Notes: generated by a model from the letters alone, not told the origin. Positions 7,653 to 15,278 are shown, counted from the first letter of the stretch. The stretch: DNA of 64,000 bases from Yoonia sp. R2331 (GCF_041103235.1 NZ_JBGCUN010000001.1:2046001-2110000), one strand, 5' to 3'. Translations and numbers: made by a program.

Positions 7653-8213
7653 TCACCGCACCGACGCTGGTAGCCATCTGTATAGTGTCGGGACTGAGAC
7701 ACCCATGGCCTCTGCCACGTCTCTCACGGCAGTACCATTAGTCAGGAGTTCTTTCGCCGCCATAACCTTCTCTTGGGTCATCTGACGAGGCCGACCTCCA
7801 ACACGCCCCTTTGCTCGTGCCGCCTTTAGACCAGCTTGGGTGCGTTCTCGGATTAGGTCACGTTCAAATTCTCCGATGGCACCGACCACGTGGAACATCA
7901 AACGCCCAGAGCTAGTGTTGGTATCAATGGCCTCAGTTACGCTCTGGAACTCGATGCCATTTGCCTTCAGGTGGTCCATGATTTCAATGAGGTGTGGGAG
8001 GCTTCGTGCAACCCGATCCAACTTATAGACTACCAAAGTGTCACACGAATCAGGACGTAGGTATCCCAAGACCTCGGCAAGCACGGGGCGATCTTTCCTT
8101 GAACCCGACGCCACCTCAGTGAAGATGCGTTCACACCCTGCCGCCTTGAGTGCTGCAACCTGTGCATCATGGGTCTGTGTATCTGTGCTAATCCGCGCAT
8201 AGCCAACCTTCAT
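7653..8213 (-). CDS. Serine recombinase (resolvase/invertase family)
   Basis: A 186-residue small serine recombinase. The catalytic serine is Ser9 in GYARISTD, followed by the family motifs VVYKLDRVARS (about 62-72) and GRLMFHVVGAIGEFERDLI, the RER/K-rich dimer helix, and a C-terminal helix-turn-helix (AVRDVAEAMGVSVPTLYRW). Length matches Tn3-type resolvases and Hin-type invertases. The start has AGGAG upstream. No transposase gene is present beside it, so it may be a lone resolvase of the island or a DNA invertase. The 163-base region upstream (8214-8376) would be the place for a res site, but I could not delimit subsites. Confidence 0.92.
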   Translation of the reverse strand: MKVGYARISTDTQTHDAQVAALKAAGCERIFTEVASGSRKDRPVLAEVLGYLRPDSCDTLVVYKLDRVARSLPHLIEIMDHLKANGIEFQSVTEAIDTNTSSGRLMFHVVGAIGEFERDLIRERTQAGLKAARAKGRVGGRPRQMTQEKVMAAKELLTNGTAVRDVAEAMGVSVPTLYRWLPASVR

Positions 8214-8348
8214 GCATTCTCCTTCTCAAAACTCATCACAAGCATAACAAGATGGGAGATAGGTTTCGATAGGGGGTAACGATGATCCTGTAACCAGTGA
8301 TATATGGGCCAGGATTTCATGCTGTTCTGGTGCTATCGAGAATCTTGG

Positions 8349-8378
8349 AACCGACCGTTTGTGAGAAACGAAGCGGTT
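8349..8378 (-). terminator. Possible hairpin at the end of the periplasmic-protein gene
   Basis: Nested inverted repeats AACCG/CGGTT (8349-8353, 8374-8378) and CGTTT/AAACG (8356-8360, 8366-8370) around a five-base loop overlap the stop codon of the next gene. There is no T-run, so intrinsic termination is doubtful. The inner part resembles the island palindromes (GTTT-N5-AAAC). Confidence 0.3.
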
Positions 8379-8898
8379 AGTGTGGCGACCGCCCAGTCGC
8401 GATCATGAGATGGTGCTGTTGGTGATGCGCACCGATTGTCATCAATCCAAAGAATCCCAATCCCAGCACTTGGTTTAGCTCTTCATCTGACCCGACCTGG
8501 ACCAGCATCGATGCGCCATCATCTATTTCCCCAGCGGTGACGGTCCAATCCGATGATCCCTGCAACATCGGGCTATGTGCCAACACCATGCGTCTGATGG
8601 ACGATGCTACCACATCATCTCCCGTGACTGTGAACGTCACACTCAACTCATCGACCTTTCGCTCAACCGATGCCCTCGTCGTCACGTTGTCCATATCCAC
8701 GAGGTGATCACGCAGTGCTTTGATATCTACCTGCGTCCAGTCCGTGTCTGTGTCGTCACGCAGCAATTTCACGATCTCAGAAATCGCTGCGAACTGGGAC
8801 TGACCCGCTTCGTTTGGTGACCCCGACGTATGCGCATGTTGTGCCATGGCGTTGGATGCGACGAACATCATGGCTGCTGATAAAAGTCCTAGCTTCAT
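8377..8898 (-). CDS. Predicted periplasmic protein with His-rich ends
   Basis: A 173-residue protein with a clear signal peptide (MKLGLLSAAMMFVASNAMAQ, cleavage after AMA). The mature N-terminus starts QHAHTSG and the C-terminus contains GAHHQQHHLM, so metal binding is plausible. The middle is helical with aspartates (LLRDDTDTDWTQVDIKALRDHLVDMDNVT). I recognise no enzyme signature. It is divergent from a Crp/Fnr regulator and forms the left end of the metal-resistance block, which suggests a role in metal (probably copper) handling in the periplasm; that role is inference. Ribosome binding site AGGAG is present. Confidence 0.7.
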   Translation of the reverse strand: MKLGLLSAAMMFVASNAMAQHAHTSGSPNEAGQSQFAAISEIVKLLRDDTDTDWTQVDIKALRDHLVDMDNVTTRASVERKVDELSVTFTVTGDDVVASSIRRMVLAHSPMLQGSSDWTVTAGEIDDGASMLVQVGSDEELNQVLGLGFFGLMTIGAHHQQHHLMIATGRSPH

Positions 8899-8947
8899 TG
8901 AATCCTCCTATTTCTTGATAACCCTATCCAACTTCACTCTGGCCGCT

Positions 8948-8963
8948 TATGATCTCAATCATA
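8948..8963. promoter_or_regulatory. Crp/Fnr-type dyad (TATGAT-N4-ATCATA)
   Basis: A perfect 6-bp-arm dyad, TATGAT-CTCA-ATCATA, ends on the start codon of the Crp/Fnr gene. The TGAT-N4-ATCA core equals that of FNR-type sites. Its position fits negative autoregulation and control of the divergent periplasmic-protein gene. Confidence 0.55.
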
Positions 8964-9529
8964 TGATTTCTGATCCTTTCTCCCATCTACCCAGGACTGC
9001 GTGTCGCGCAATTGACATGCAAAAAGGTGACGTGCTGTTTCGCCAAAACCAGACAACATCAGGACTTTACCGTGTCGTCTCTGGGTGCGTGACGCTGAAA
9101 CGTACTGGGCTGGGTGGCGACACTTTGACCCTTCATAGGGCGGTTTCGGGCGGGCTGTTTGCTGAGGCATCAGTCTTCTCAGAGACCTACCATTGCGATG
9201 CGATTTGCACTGAAGCTGGGAGCGTCACGAAGATCGCAAAGGCAGATGTCAAAGCCACATTGCAATCCAATCCAGAGTTCTTCGAAGGCTTCACAAGGTT
9301 GCTTGCAATTCAGGTCCAACAGTACCGCGCACATATCGAGTTGCTGGCAATCCCGTCGGCCAAAGACCGCATCTTGGCTGCGGTTCAGGCAGGGTACTTC
9401 GATGCTACGGTGACCGAGTTGGCCACCCGCATCAATCTCAGTCAAGAAGCCTGCTATCGCGCACTGCGGGCATTGTGTGATGACGGTCGTGTGGTTCAAA
9501 CAGGACGTGGACAGTACAGCCTAACGTAA
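8963..9529 (+). CDS. Crp/Fnr-family transcriptional regulator
   Basis: A 188-residue regulator: an N-terminal cyclic-nucleotide-binding-type beta barrel (KGDVLFRQNQTTSGLYRVVSG), a dimerisation helix (about 95-125) and a C-terminal winged helix (VTELATRINLSQEACYRALR). The N-terminal cysteine cluster of oxygen-sensing FNR is absent, so an iron-sulfur cluster is unlikely. I chose the ATG at 8963 because the domain begins there; the frame extends 39 codons further upstream through the divergent promoter region. An FNR-like dyad abuts this start. It is divergent from the periplasmic His-rich protein and precedes the mercury-type MerR gene. Confidence 0.85.
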   Translation: MISDPFSHLPRTACRAIDMQKGDVLFRQNQTTSGLYRVVSGCVTLKRTGLGGDTLTLHRAVSGGLFAEASVFSETYHCDAICTEAGSVTKIAKADVKATLQSNPEFFEGFTRLLAIQVQQYRAHIELLAIPSAKDRILAAVQAGYFDATVTELATRINLSQEACYRALRALCDDGRVVQTGRGQYSLT

Positions 9530-9557
9530 TCATTCAGATCAGTTGGCTGATAGTCAG

Positions 9558-9965
9558 CTAAAGTGGCACCGTTGGAGCCTCGCTCATCAAGCTATCCAGC
9601 ATCGGGCATGAAGATGTCCCCTCATCACAACTCGCAGACAGGCGCTGTAAGGCCGCACGAAGTCGTTCAAGACTATCAATCTTGGCATTGATCGCGACTA
9701 GTTGGTCCTCGGCCATGCTCTTCACTTCCTTACAAGAACGACCTTGCTGGTCGTTCAATGAAAGCAATGTTTGGATGATCGACATCGGAAACCCAAGATC
9801 ACGGCAACGCTTTACGAAACGCAACTTTGCAATTTCATCAGCGGTATACAGGCGTCGCCCTGCCGCCGAGCGATCAGGTTTCGGAACAAGCCCCTCACGT
9901 TCGTAATAACGGATCGTCTCAATGTGGACGCCGCTCTTCTGCGAAGCTTTCCCGATGGTAAACAT
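9558..9965 (-). CDS. merR: MerR-family regulator, mercury type
   Basis: A 135-residue MerR protein: N-terminal winged helix (FTIGKASQKSGVHIETIRYYE), long dimerisation helix, and C-terminal metal loop. Three cysteines sit where Hg(II)-sensing MerR has them: one in GRSCKEVK and two in ASCDEGTSSCPM. The start at 9965 is fixed by the family N-terminus and an AGGAG upstream; a longer frame runs to 10094 but crosses the promoter. It is divergent from MerF and faces a textbook MerR promoter with a 19-bp spacer (9971-10001). It probably represses and activates merF and represses itself. Confidence 0.9.
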   Translation of the reverse strand: MFTIGKASQKSGVHIETIRYYEREGLVPKPDRSAAGRRLYTADEIAKLRFVKRCRDLGFPMSIIQTLLSLNDQQGRSCKEVKSMAEDQLVAINAKIDSLERLRAALQRLSASCDEGTSSCPMLDSLMSEAPTVPL

Positions 9966-9970
9966 TTCTC

Positions 9971-10001
9971 TTGCTCCTGTAGTCGCTACAGGAGCTATGA
10001 C
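9971..10001 (+). promoter_or_regulatory. MerR-type promoter/operator for merF
   Basis: -35 TTGCTC (9971-9976) and -10 TATGAC (9996-10001) are separated by 19 bp. A perfect dyad with 10-bp arms (GCTCCTGTAG / CTACAGGAGC, 9973-9995) fills the spacer. The over-long spacer with a dyad is the mark of MerR-activated promoters. Confidence 0.85.
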
Positions 10002-10072
10002 TGGATGGCGGGTGCCAATGCAAATCAAACCTTGGCTATAACCGCACAGTCGGTACGACGAGGGATAGCAAT

Positions 10073-10279
10073 ATGAAAAATAAACTATTGGCATTTGGCA
10101 TTGGGGGAACGCTGCTTGCTGCGCTGTGTTGCTTTACGCCGTTGCTACCAATCGTTTTGACCGCACTCGGTCTTACTAGGTTATTGGGTGTGCTGTATAA
10201 CGACGCAGTTTTGCTGCCAATTCTGGCAGGGTTTCTTATTCTTACGGGGTACGCGATATGGCAACGACGGAAACAGTAG
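10073..10279 (+). CDS. merF: MerF-like mercury transport membrane protein
   Basis: A 68-residue inner-membrane protein with two transmembrane helices (about 5-28 and 37-60). The first helix holds the vicinal cysteine pair in ALCCFTPLL, the Hg(II)-binding motif of MerF, and the end of helix two (GYAIWQRRKQ) also matches the family. A second Cys pair common in MerF tails is absent. It would carry Hg(II) across the inner membrane to a cytoplasmic reductase; no merA is in this window. It is driven by the MerR promoter and overlaps the next gene by 22 bases. Confidence 0.85.
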   Translation: MKNKLLAFGIGGTLLAALCCFTPLLPIVLTALGLTRLLGVLYNDAVLLPILAGFLILTGYAIWQRRKQ

Positions 10280-10482
10280 TTGTTCTTGAGTCCACACTGA
10301 CCTGTCCCGACTGTGGGCATGTCGAAACTGAAATGATGCCAACAGATGCGTGTCAGTGGTTTTATGAATGCAAGTCATGCCAAACTGTACTCAAGCCACT
10401 GAGCGGTGACTGCTGCGTTTACTGTTCGTATGCGACGGTTCCTTGCCCGCCGATACAAGAGGGCAAGTCCTGTTGTGGATGA
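10258..10482 (+). CDS. GDCCVxC-motif cysteine-rich small protein
   Basis: A 74-residue protein with a zinc-ribbon-like N-terminus (LTCPDCGHVET and YECKSCQTVL) followed by the signature GDCCVYCSYATVPCPPIQ and a terminal CC. The GDCCVxC family is small, sometimes contains selenocysteine in other organisms, and is often found beside mer or arsenic genes; its biochemical role is unknown. Here all positions are cysteine codons. It overlaps merF by 22 bases, so the two are co-translated and share MerR control. A metal- or thiol-handling role is inferred. Confidence 0.85.
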   Translation: MATTETVVVLESTLTCPDCGHVETEMMPTDACQWFYECKSCQTVLKPLSGDCCVYCSYATVPCPPIQEGKSCCG

Positions 10483-10500
10483 AGCGACTCCACTGAATTG

Positions 10501-10926
10501 TTAGTGGGGAGGGTTCCTGCTGGCTTGGACTTCGCGTTCCCGCTCAGACCAAGTTGATCTGATGTAGGCGAGGATATCCCATATCTCATCATCTGTGAGT
10601 GTTTCGCCGAAACCTGGCATCCCGCTGTTGAACCCAGTTACACCCCTGATCTCCAATGCAGCAGCGCCACCGAGTTTGGTATACTCGAACAGCAGTTCAT
10701 CATCATGGTGCCACGTGTGACCTGTCCCGTCATGCGGCGGGGCTGGAAGCACACCATCGGCGTTCGGGGATTGCCAGTTCGGCTGTCCCTCAAGGTTGGC
10801 ACCGTGGCAGGATGCGCAGTTGTCTGAATAAAGGCTTTGACCCGCAACGATGTCGCGGTGATCCCAGTTGTGATCAGCGGCAACTGGGGATGCCAAAGAC
10901 AGCAAGATTGGGATCACCCACCTCAT
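10501..10926 (-). CDS. Periplasmic c-type cytochrome of the copper operon
   Basis: A 141-residue class I cytochrome c. The ATG at 10926 overlaps the stop codon of the upstream multicopper oxidase gene (ATGA), which fixes the start; a signal peptide follows (MRWVIPILLSLASPVAA). One heme motif CASCH is near residue 35, the distal methionine is probably in SGMPGFGETL, and the last helix (DDEIWDILAYIRSTW) is typical. It is the last gene of the copper operon. It could pass electrons from the oxidase's reaction; this partnership is inference. Confidence 0.88.
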   Translation of the reverse strand: MRWVIPILLSLASPVAADHNWDHRDIVAGQSLYSDNCASCHGANLEGQPNWQSPNADGVLPAPPHDGTGHTWHHDDELLFEYTKLGGAAALEIRGVTGFNSGMPGFGETLTDDEIWDILAYIRSTWSEREREVQASRNPPH

Positions 10927-12221
10927 GCCACATTCACCCATGTTCGCATCCCGCCAACGGCGTGGCTGAGCATGTGGCAATGGATCAACCAGCGACCAGG
11001 GTTATCGAAGACACAGATGACATCGCGGCTTTCACCAGCGTTTACCAGAGTTGTGTCTCGCAGATCGCCCAAGGCCCCACTCTCATCAACCTCGTAGAAG
11101 TGGTGACCATGCAGGTGGATGCCGTGCGGGAACGAGGTGTCGTTTACAAATGTGATCCGCACAGTCTCGCCATTTTGGAATGATCCGAACGGGTCGCCTT
11201 GTAGGTCCGAAACGTTGTTGAAGGCCCAGATATTGTCGCCATCGTGGCGACCGCCCATTGCACCACCCATCATCGTCAACGTCAGATGTTGCGTGGGATC
11301 AGTAGGTGTTGGCAGATTGGGCGGTGACAGAGCCATGATCGGCCCATCCACCCTATCCGTATTTGTGCCACTCACAGCCAGATCAGCCAACTGATATGGT
11401 CCCTGACGGGTCAGCATATCAAACCCAACGGGGCCAGTGACATCAACGATCAAGTCTGCCCGTTGTGCAGGTGCGAGGGTAAGCTTGGCCATAGGACGTG
11501 GCTCCGATAGAGCCATGCCATCCAAGGCCACAACCAACCCGCTGACGCCGCTTACCGCTACAGGAAAAATGCGATTCGTCGCTGCATTAATCAACCGAAA
11601 CCTAACACGATCTCCAGTCTTCACCTGATCTTGGGACAGGAACGCACGGGCGAAATTCCCCATGTAACCGCCATGGGCGACACTGTGCATATCGGTAAAC
11701 TCTTTGGACAGGCTACCATCTTCCTGCATCTGCCAATCTGCCATCAACACGGTGATGTCGTGATCGATATCTGGGGGCGTTTCGTCCTCAACAATCAACG
11801 GTCCCATCATGCCACGTGCGACCTGTTCATGAGAAATGTAATGGGAATGATACCAATAGGTGCCTTCGTCTGGCGGTATAAAGCTATAGGTTTTGGTGTC
11901 GGAGGGTTCGATCAACTCTTGCGTCAGCATCGGCACACCATCCATCTGGTTTTCCAGCCTGATGCCGTGCCAATGCACTGCGGTGCCTTCTTCAAGACCG
12001 TTCTCAACATCGATGTTCACACGCTCACCACGACGCACCCGCAGTTCGGGACCTGGCATTGATCCGTTGAAGCCCAGCATGGATGTCACACCACTTCCAT
12101 CTGGTAGGATTTGTTGCGTCACCGCTTCTGCCTTCAATCGTAACGTATCTTCGGCTGCGAATATGGGCATAGGTAAGATCGCGGTGGCTGAAACGGAGGC
12201 CAAGAAGTATCGTCTATTCAT
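10923..12221 (-). CDS. Multicopper oxidase, Tat-exported (copper resistance type)
   Basis: A 432-residue three-domain cupredoxin oxidase. A twin-arginine signal (NRRYFLASVSATAIL) is at the start. The four copper-binding segments are present: HWHG, YWYHSH, HGIHLHGHHF and HCHMLSHAVGGM with a final Met as type-1 axial ligand. It probably oxidises Cu(I) or phenolics in the periplasm, like CueO/CopA. I chose the ATG at 12221, which has GAGG upstream and the Tat motif directly after; the ATG at 12233, overlapping the CopD stop (ATGA), is the alternative. It lies between copD and a cytochrome c gene in one operon. Confidence 0.92.
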   Translation of the reverse strand: MNRRYFLASVSATAILPMPIFAAEDTLRLKAEAVTQQILPDGSGVTSMLGFNGSMPGPELRVRRGERVNIDVENGLEEGTAVHWHGIRLENQMDGVPMLTQELIEPSDTKTYSFIPPDEGTYWYHSHYISHEQVARGMMGPLIVEDETPPDIDHDITVLMADWQMQEDGSLSKEFTDMHSVAHGGYMGNFARAFLSQDQVKTGDRVRFRLINAATNRIFPVAVSGVSGLVVALDGMALSEPRPMAKLTLAPAQRADLIVDVTGPVGFDMLTRQGPYQLADLAVSGTNTDRVDGPIMALSPPNLPTPTDPTQHLTLTMMGGAMGGRHDGDNIWAFNNVSDLQGDPFGSFQNGETVRITFVNDTSFPHGIHLHGHHFYEVDESGALGDLRDTTLVNAGESRDVICVFDNPGRWLIHCHMLSHAVGGMRTWVNVA

Positions 12222-12229
12222 GTGGTGCC

Positions 12230-13078
12230 TCATGCTGGCAGAGTCAGGTGTGTTGTCAAAACAGCGGTCGTGCCAAGCACAGCAAGGATGATCAGCCATT
12301 CAACCGATATAGATTTGGAGAGATGGCTTGCAGCGGCTGAATCACCTGCTCGGAGCGCGGGAATGAACCGAAATTTATTGGCCGCAGCCAACCCCAGCAG
12401 AGCAACTATGAGAAGAACCTTGATGATCAATGCTTGCCCGTATCCAGTCCCGATAAGTGCGGTGAACGACCCAACAAGCTGGTAGCCCATGTAACCACCA
12501 ACGATGATCAGCACGGGGACTGTGGCGGTCGCAACAACACCAAATCGATGCCCCACGTTCGCAGCCATGTTAAAGGTGTCGGGTAACGATGCCAGGCGTT
12601 TCAATGGAGTGAGAACACCGATCCACAGGGCGACGGTCAGCAAATGCAACGTCAAAGCGATGTCGAGCAGCGTCGTGTCTCGGCTAGAGACGTGTCCTAC
12701 GTGATCGAATGACCAGATCGCCACGACTCCACCGAGAGCCGAGACCCAAGCTCCAACACGCCCCATGAACAAGCCAGCGATCAACAGGCCGAGACCCACC
12801 AAACGCAATAGCAGTGCCGTACCGACAGGGGTCGTCCATAGCAGGCCCAGCATCTCTGGGTCAGTCATATCGCTGAGATCACCCGTCAGGTTGGCTCCGC
12901 TTAATGAGAAGGCAAGGATGGTCGCCGCCAACCCTAGAACAGCGAATGCTGCGGCCAAACCACGTGTGCGATCTAGCCGAAACATCAGCGTCGCCATGAC
13001 AGTGCCTGTCGCAGTCATCACGCCAAGGTAGAGGGCAAATTTTGTGACGATGGCCGCCAGACCGAACGCATCAGGCAT
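12230..13078 (-). CDS. copD: CopD-family copper resistance membrane protein
   Basis: A 282-residue integral membrane protein with about eight transmembrane helices. The CopD domain with its histidines is in the centre (WSFDHVGHVSSRDTTLLDIALTLHLL), followed by TVALWIGVLTPL, a family hallmark. CopD works with periplasmic CopC in copper uptake or handling. It starts two bases after the CopC stop and its stop overlaps one possible oxidase start, so it is the middle of the operon. Confidence 0.9.
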   Translation of the reverse strand: MPDAFGLAAIVTKFALYLGVMTATGTVMATLMFRLDRTRGLAAAFAVLGLAATILAFSLSGANLTGDLSDMTDPEMLGLLWTTPVGTALLLRLVGLGLLIAGLFMGRVGAWVSALGGVVAIWSFDHVGHVSSRDTTLLDIALTLHLLTVALWIGVLTPLKRLASLPDTFNMAANVGHRFGVVATATVPVLIIVGGYMGYQLVGSFTALIGTGYGQALIIKVLLIVALLGLAAANKFRFIPALRAGDSAAASHLSKSISVEWLIILAVLGTTAVLTTHLTLPA

Positions 13079-13080
13079 CG

Positions 13081-13422
13081 TTATTCGACAGTGAAGCTAA
13101 AGGTGCCGTTCAGGGCATGGCCATCTACACCCAGCCCACGCCATTCGATCACATAGATTCCTGCTCCCATGTCGTGCATTGGCAAGGCAAACTCCTGTGT
13201 GAACGCCGTTTGTTCGCCAAGGTCCATGTCCATACTGTGTGTGTCGGCATGTGTGATCGCGATCCGCGTCAGGCGGATGTCACCTTTGAAGTTCATCAAG
13301 ACTTCGGTCGGCATCTCTGTGACGATGGCCTCGTTAGCTGGTGTCGTTGCGTCGAGGGGCGAGTGTGCCATCGCGCCCGTTGCCCAAATCCCGATCATGC
13401 CTGCAAGTAGAATAGCTTTCAT
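13081..13422 (-). CDS. copC: CopC periplasmic copper-binding protein
   Basis: A 113-residue protein: signal peptide (MKAILLAGMIGIWATGAMA) and a CopC beta-barrel. The mature protein begins with histidine (HSPLDATTPA), the N-terminal copper ligand of CopC, and further histidines occur in ITHADTH, PMHDMG and VDGHALNG. The ATG at 13422 was chosen because the signal peptide starts there. It binds copper in the periplasm and presumably hands it to CopD, encoded two bases downstream. Confidence 0.92.
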   Translation of the reverse strand: MKAILLAGMIGIWATGAMAHSPLDATTPANEAIVTEMPTEVLMNFKGDIRLTRIAITHADTHSMDMDLGEQTAFTQEFALPMHDMGAGIYVIEWRGLGVDGHALNGTFSFTVE

Positions 13423-13456
13423 TGTTGTTTCCAGTCTCTTGTTTTGTCTTTGGAGA

Positions 13457-13894
13457 TCAATTGATCCCGTTGGCACGTTGCAGTTCCCGAATGTAGGCGA
13501 TGATCATCGTGACATCGCCCCGTGTTACCCCCGCAACAGGGGGCATGTCGCCAAACGGCCAATGGTGTCCACGAACGCCCACAGCAGCGGCCCGTTGGAA
13601 CGCCTCATCGCCGTGATGGCTTGGTTCATAGATAACGTGGACGAGCGGCGGTGCGACGCCATCTTGGCCCGCAGCGTTCCCCCCGTGGCAAGCCGCGCAT
13701 TTGGCCTGATAGGCGAGTTGCCCGATCTGGGCATTCTGCGACAGCGTGTCAGGCAGCAGGACATTTGCAAGAACTCCGTCTTCCATGGCGATGGCAGCGT
13801 TTGTCGTTGTGGTGTGCGGTACTGTGGTGGGCCACATCGCGTAGCCCACACCACCTGCAACCAAAATAGCAGCAATAGCGATAGTCGATTTCAT
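13457..13894 (-). CDS. Periplasmic or membrane-anchored c-type cytochrome
   Basis: A 145-residue class I cytochrome c. An N-terminal hydrophobic segment (MKSTIAIAAILVAGGVGYAM) is a signal or anchor. CAACHGG is the heme motif; the distal methionine lies in FGDMPPVAG, and DVTMIIAYIRELQ is the final helix. The ATG at 13894 has AGGAG 11 bases upstream; a GTG at 13903 is too close to it. It lies 34 bases upstream of copC in the same operon, so with the second cytochrome at the operon's end the copper system has two heme proteins. Confidence 0.87.
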   Translation of the reverse strand: MKSTIAIAAILVAGGVGYAMWPTTVPHTTTTNAAIAMEDGVLANVLLPDTLSQNAQIGQLAYQAKCAACHGGNAAGQDGVAPPLVHVIYEPSHHGDEAFQRAAAVGVRGHHWPFGDMPPVAGVTRGDVTMIIAYIRELQRANGIN

Positions 13895-13967
13895 TGAAGG
13901 CACTGCTCCTCACATCTTTCTGCCATCGCTAAGCCTTCCAGTTGGTGGAGGGTCAAACGCTTTTTTA

Positions 13968-14723
13968 TCACAGCTTTGAGAGCATCCAGATTGCCATACC
14001 GATCATCATCAGGTTCTCGGTAAGCGACACGAACCCAAGTGGAACTTTGCTGTCACCGCCGACACAGGCGCACTTGAGTTCGCGTTTGTCGATGTAGACC
14101 GCCTTGAACACACTGATCGCGCCGATGCTTGCCACAAACAAAGCGGCTGGTGCAGACAACCAGGTGAGAACGCCCGCCATCATGAGCAGCCCCGCTCCCG
14201 TCTCAACGAAAGGATAGATATATCCATATCGAACCCACCGCTGAGCCAACAGGTCATAATTCAGGAACATGGTGGCGAACCGTTCAACACCTTGCAGTTT
14301 CTGTAGACCCAACAAGACCATTGAAATCGAAATAAACAACTCAACCGTCCGCCCTGTGAACATGGTGCCAAGGATGAGCCAGGTGACTGCAACAGCCATC
14401 AAAGCAGCAACCGTGAACAAGGCAACCACGGGCTTATAGGTCGTGGCATCTTCAGCCTTGGTGGTTTTCCCAAAGTATGCATTCAGATCATCGAAGCCAC
14501 CAATGCGGGTTTCGCCTATGAATGTCTGTGGCGTCGTCTTTACATCATGCTTGGCTTTGAACGCATCAACCTCGTCACGGCTGGTGAGGTGGCGATCATC
14601 AACTTGAAAGCCCTGACGTTCCAGCAAGTCTTTCGACTTCAATCCGTACGGACACATGTGATCGGTCATCACCATCCGATAGAGGGTCGCAGTTTTGGTG
14701 GCGGTATCTTTGGGCATGGTCAT
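13968..14723 (-). CDS. Glutaredoxin-MauE (DoxX-like) fusion membrane protein
   Basis: A 251-residue fusion. Residues 10-85 are a glutaredoxin fold with active site CPYG (a single cysteine) and the cis-proline region TTPQTFIGETRIGG. Residues 98-251 hold four transmembrane helices of the MauE/DoxX type, with a CxC pair in LKCACVGGDSKV before the last helix. MauE-like proteins pass reducing equivalents across the membrane. It is the first gene of the copper operon and its promoter (14785-14815) is CueR-like, so a role in thiol supply to copper proteins or cytochrome c maturation is inferred. Confidence 0.85.
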   Translation of the reverse strand: MTMPKDTATKTATLYRMVMTDHMCPYGLKSKDLLERQGFQVDDRHLTSRDEVDAFKAKHDVKTTPQTFIGETRIGGFDDLNAYFGKTTKAEDATTYKPVVALFTVAALMAVAVTWLILGTMFTGRTVELFISISMVLLGLQKLQGVERFATMFLNYDLLAQRWVRYGYIYPFVETGAGLLMMAGVLTWLSAPAALFVASIGAISVFKAVYIDKRELKCACVGGDSKVPLGFVSLTENLMMIGMAIWMLSKL

Positions 14724-14784
14724 ACTTTCCTTTCACAGGTGCGGCCATCCTTTCGAACGGCACCCTTGAAATTCATTCATCATC

Positions 14785-14815
14785 AACCTAATCTCTCCAG
14801 TAACTGGAAGGTCAA
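14785..14815 (-). promoter_or_regulatory. CueR-type promoter of the copper operon
   Basis: Read on the minus strand, -35 TTGACC (14815-14810) and -10 TAGGTT (14790-14785) are 19 bp apart. The spacer has a CCAG-TTA-CTGG-centred dyad, and the -35 side continues TTGACCTTCC, as in CueR-controlled copA promoters. It drives the glutaredoxin-MauE gene and the copper operon. Confidence 0.82.
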
Positions 14816-14827
14816 GAGGTGAGTTCG

Positions 14828-15211
14828 GTGAATATTTCGGCTGCATCAAAGGCTGCGGGTCTCCCCGTCAAAACAGTGCGTTACTACGCTGACATTGGCC
14901 TCGTTGAGGCTCCGTCGCGTTCTGAAGCAGGGTATCGCACCTATGACGATGCTTCTGTGCGAAAGCTCTTGTTCATCCGAAGATCACGCGAGTTTGGCTT
15001 CACCATCGAAGAGTGCCGTGAACTACTCGGACTATACCAGGATCAGGACCGCACCAGCGCAGAAGTGAAATGCATCGCATCCAAGCGTTTGGAAGAGATC
15101 GAAGAGAAGCAACGTGAACTTCAATCGCTTCATGATGAGTTAGCTTACCTGGTGACATCTTGCCGTGGTGATCATCGCCCCGATTGTCCGATCATCGATT
15201 ATCTCGGTTAA
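14828..15211 (+). CDS. cueR: CueR-type MerR-family copper regulator
   Basis: A 127-residue MerR protein. N-terminal winged helix (NISAASKAAGLPVKTVRYY), dimer helix, and the metal loop SCRGDHRPDCPIIDYL, close to the CueR loop with two cysteines. The position that is Cys in Hg-sensing MerR is Ser (RTSAEVK), as in Cu(I) sensors. The GTG at 14828 has AGAGG eight bases upstream and is preferred to the GTG at 14819, which overlaps that sequence. It is divergent from the copper operon, whose promoter has the expected 19-bp spacer. Confidence 0.88.
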   Translation: MNISAASKAAGLPVKTVRYYADIGLVEAPSRSEAGYRTYDDASVRKLLFIRRSREFGFTIEECRELLGLYQDQDRTSAEVKCIASKRLEEIEEKQRELQSLHDELAYLVTSCRGDHRPDCPIIDYLG

Positions 15212-15278
15212 CCGTTGATCTAAGGCAAAGCCTTTGGGTCTTGGATGAGCGCACAATGGTCAACGAGTCCCTTACGCA

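Noticed and set aside
8214-8348. res site of the resolvase
   Set aside because: The location is right, but I could not identify three subsites with clear dyads.
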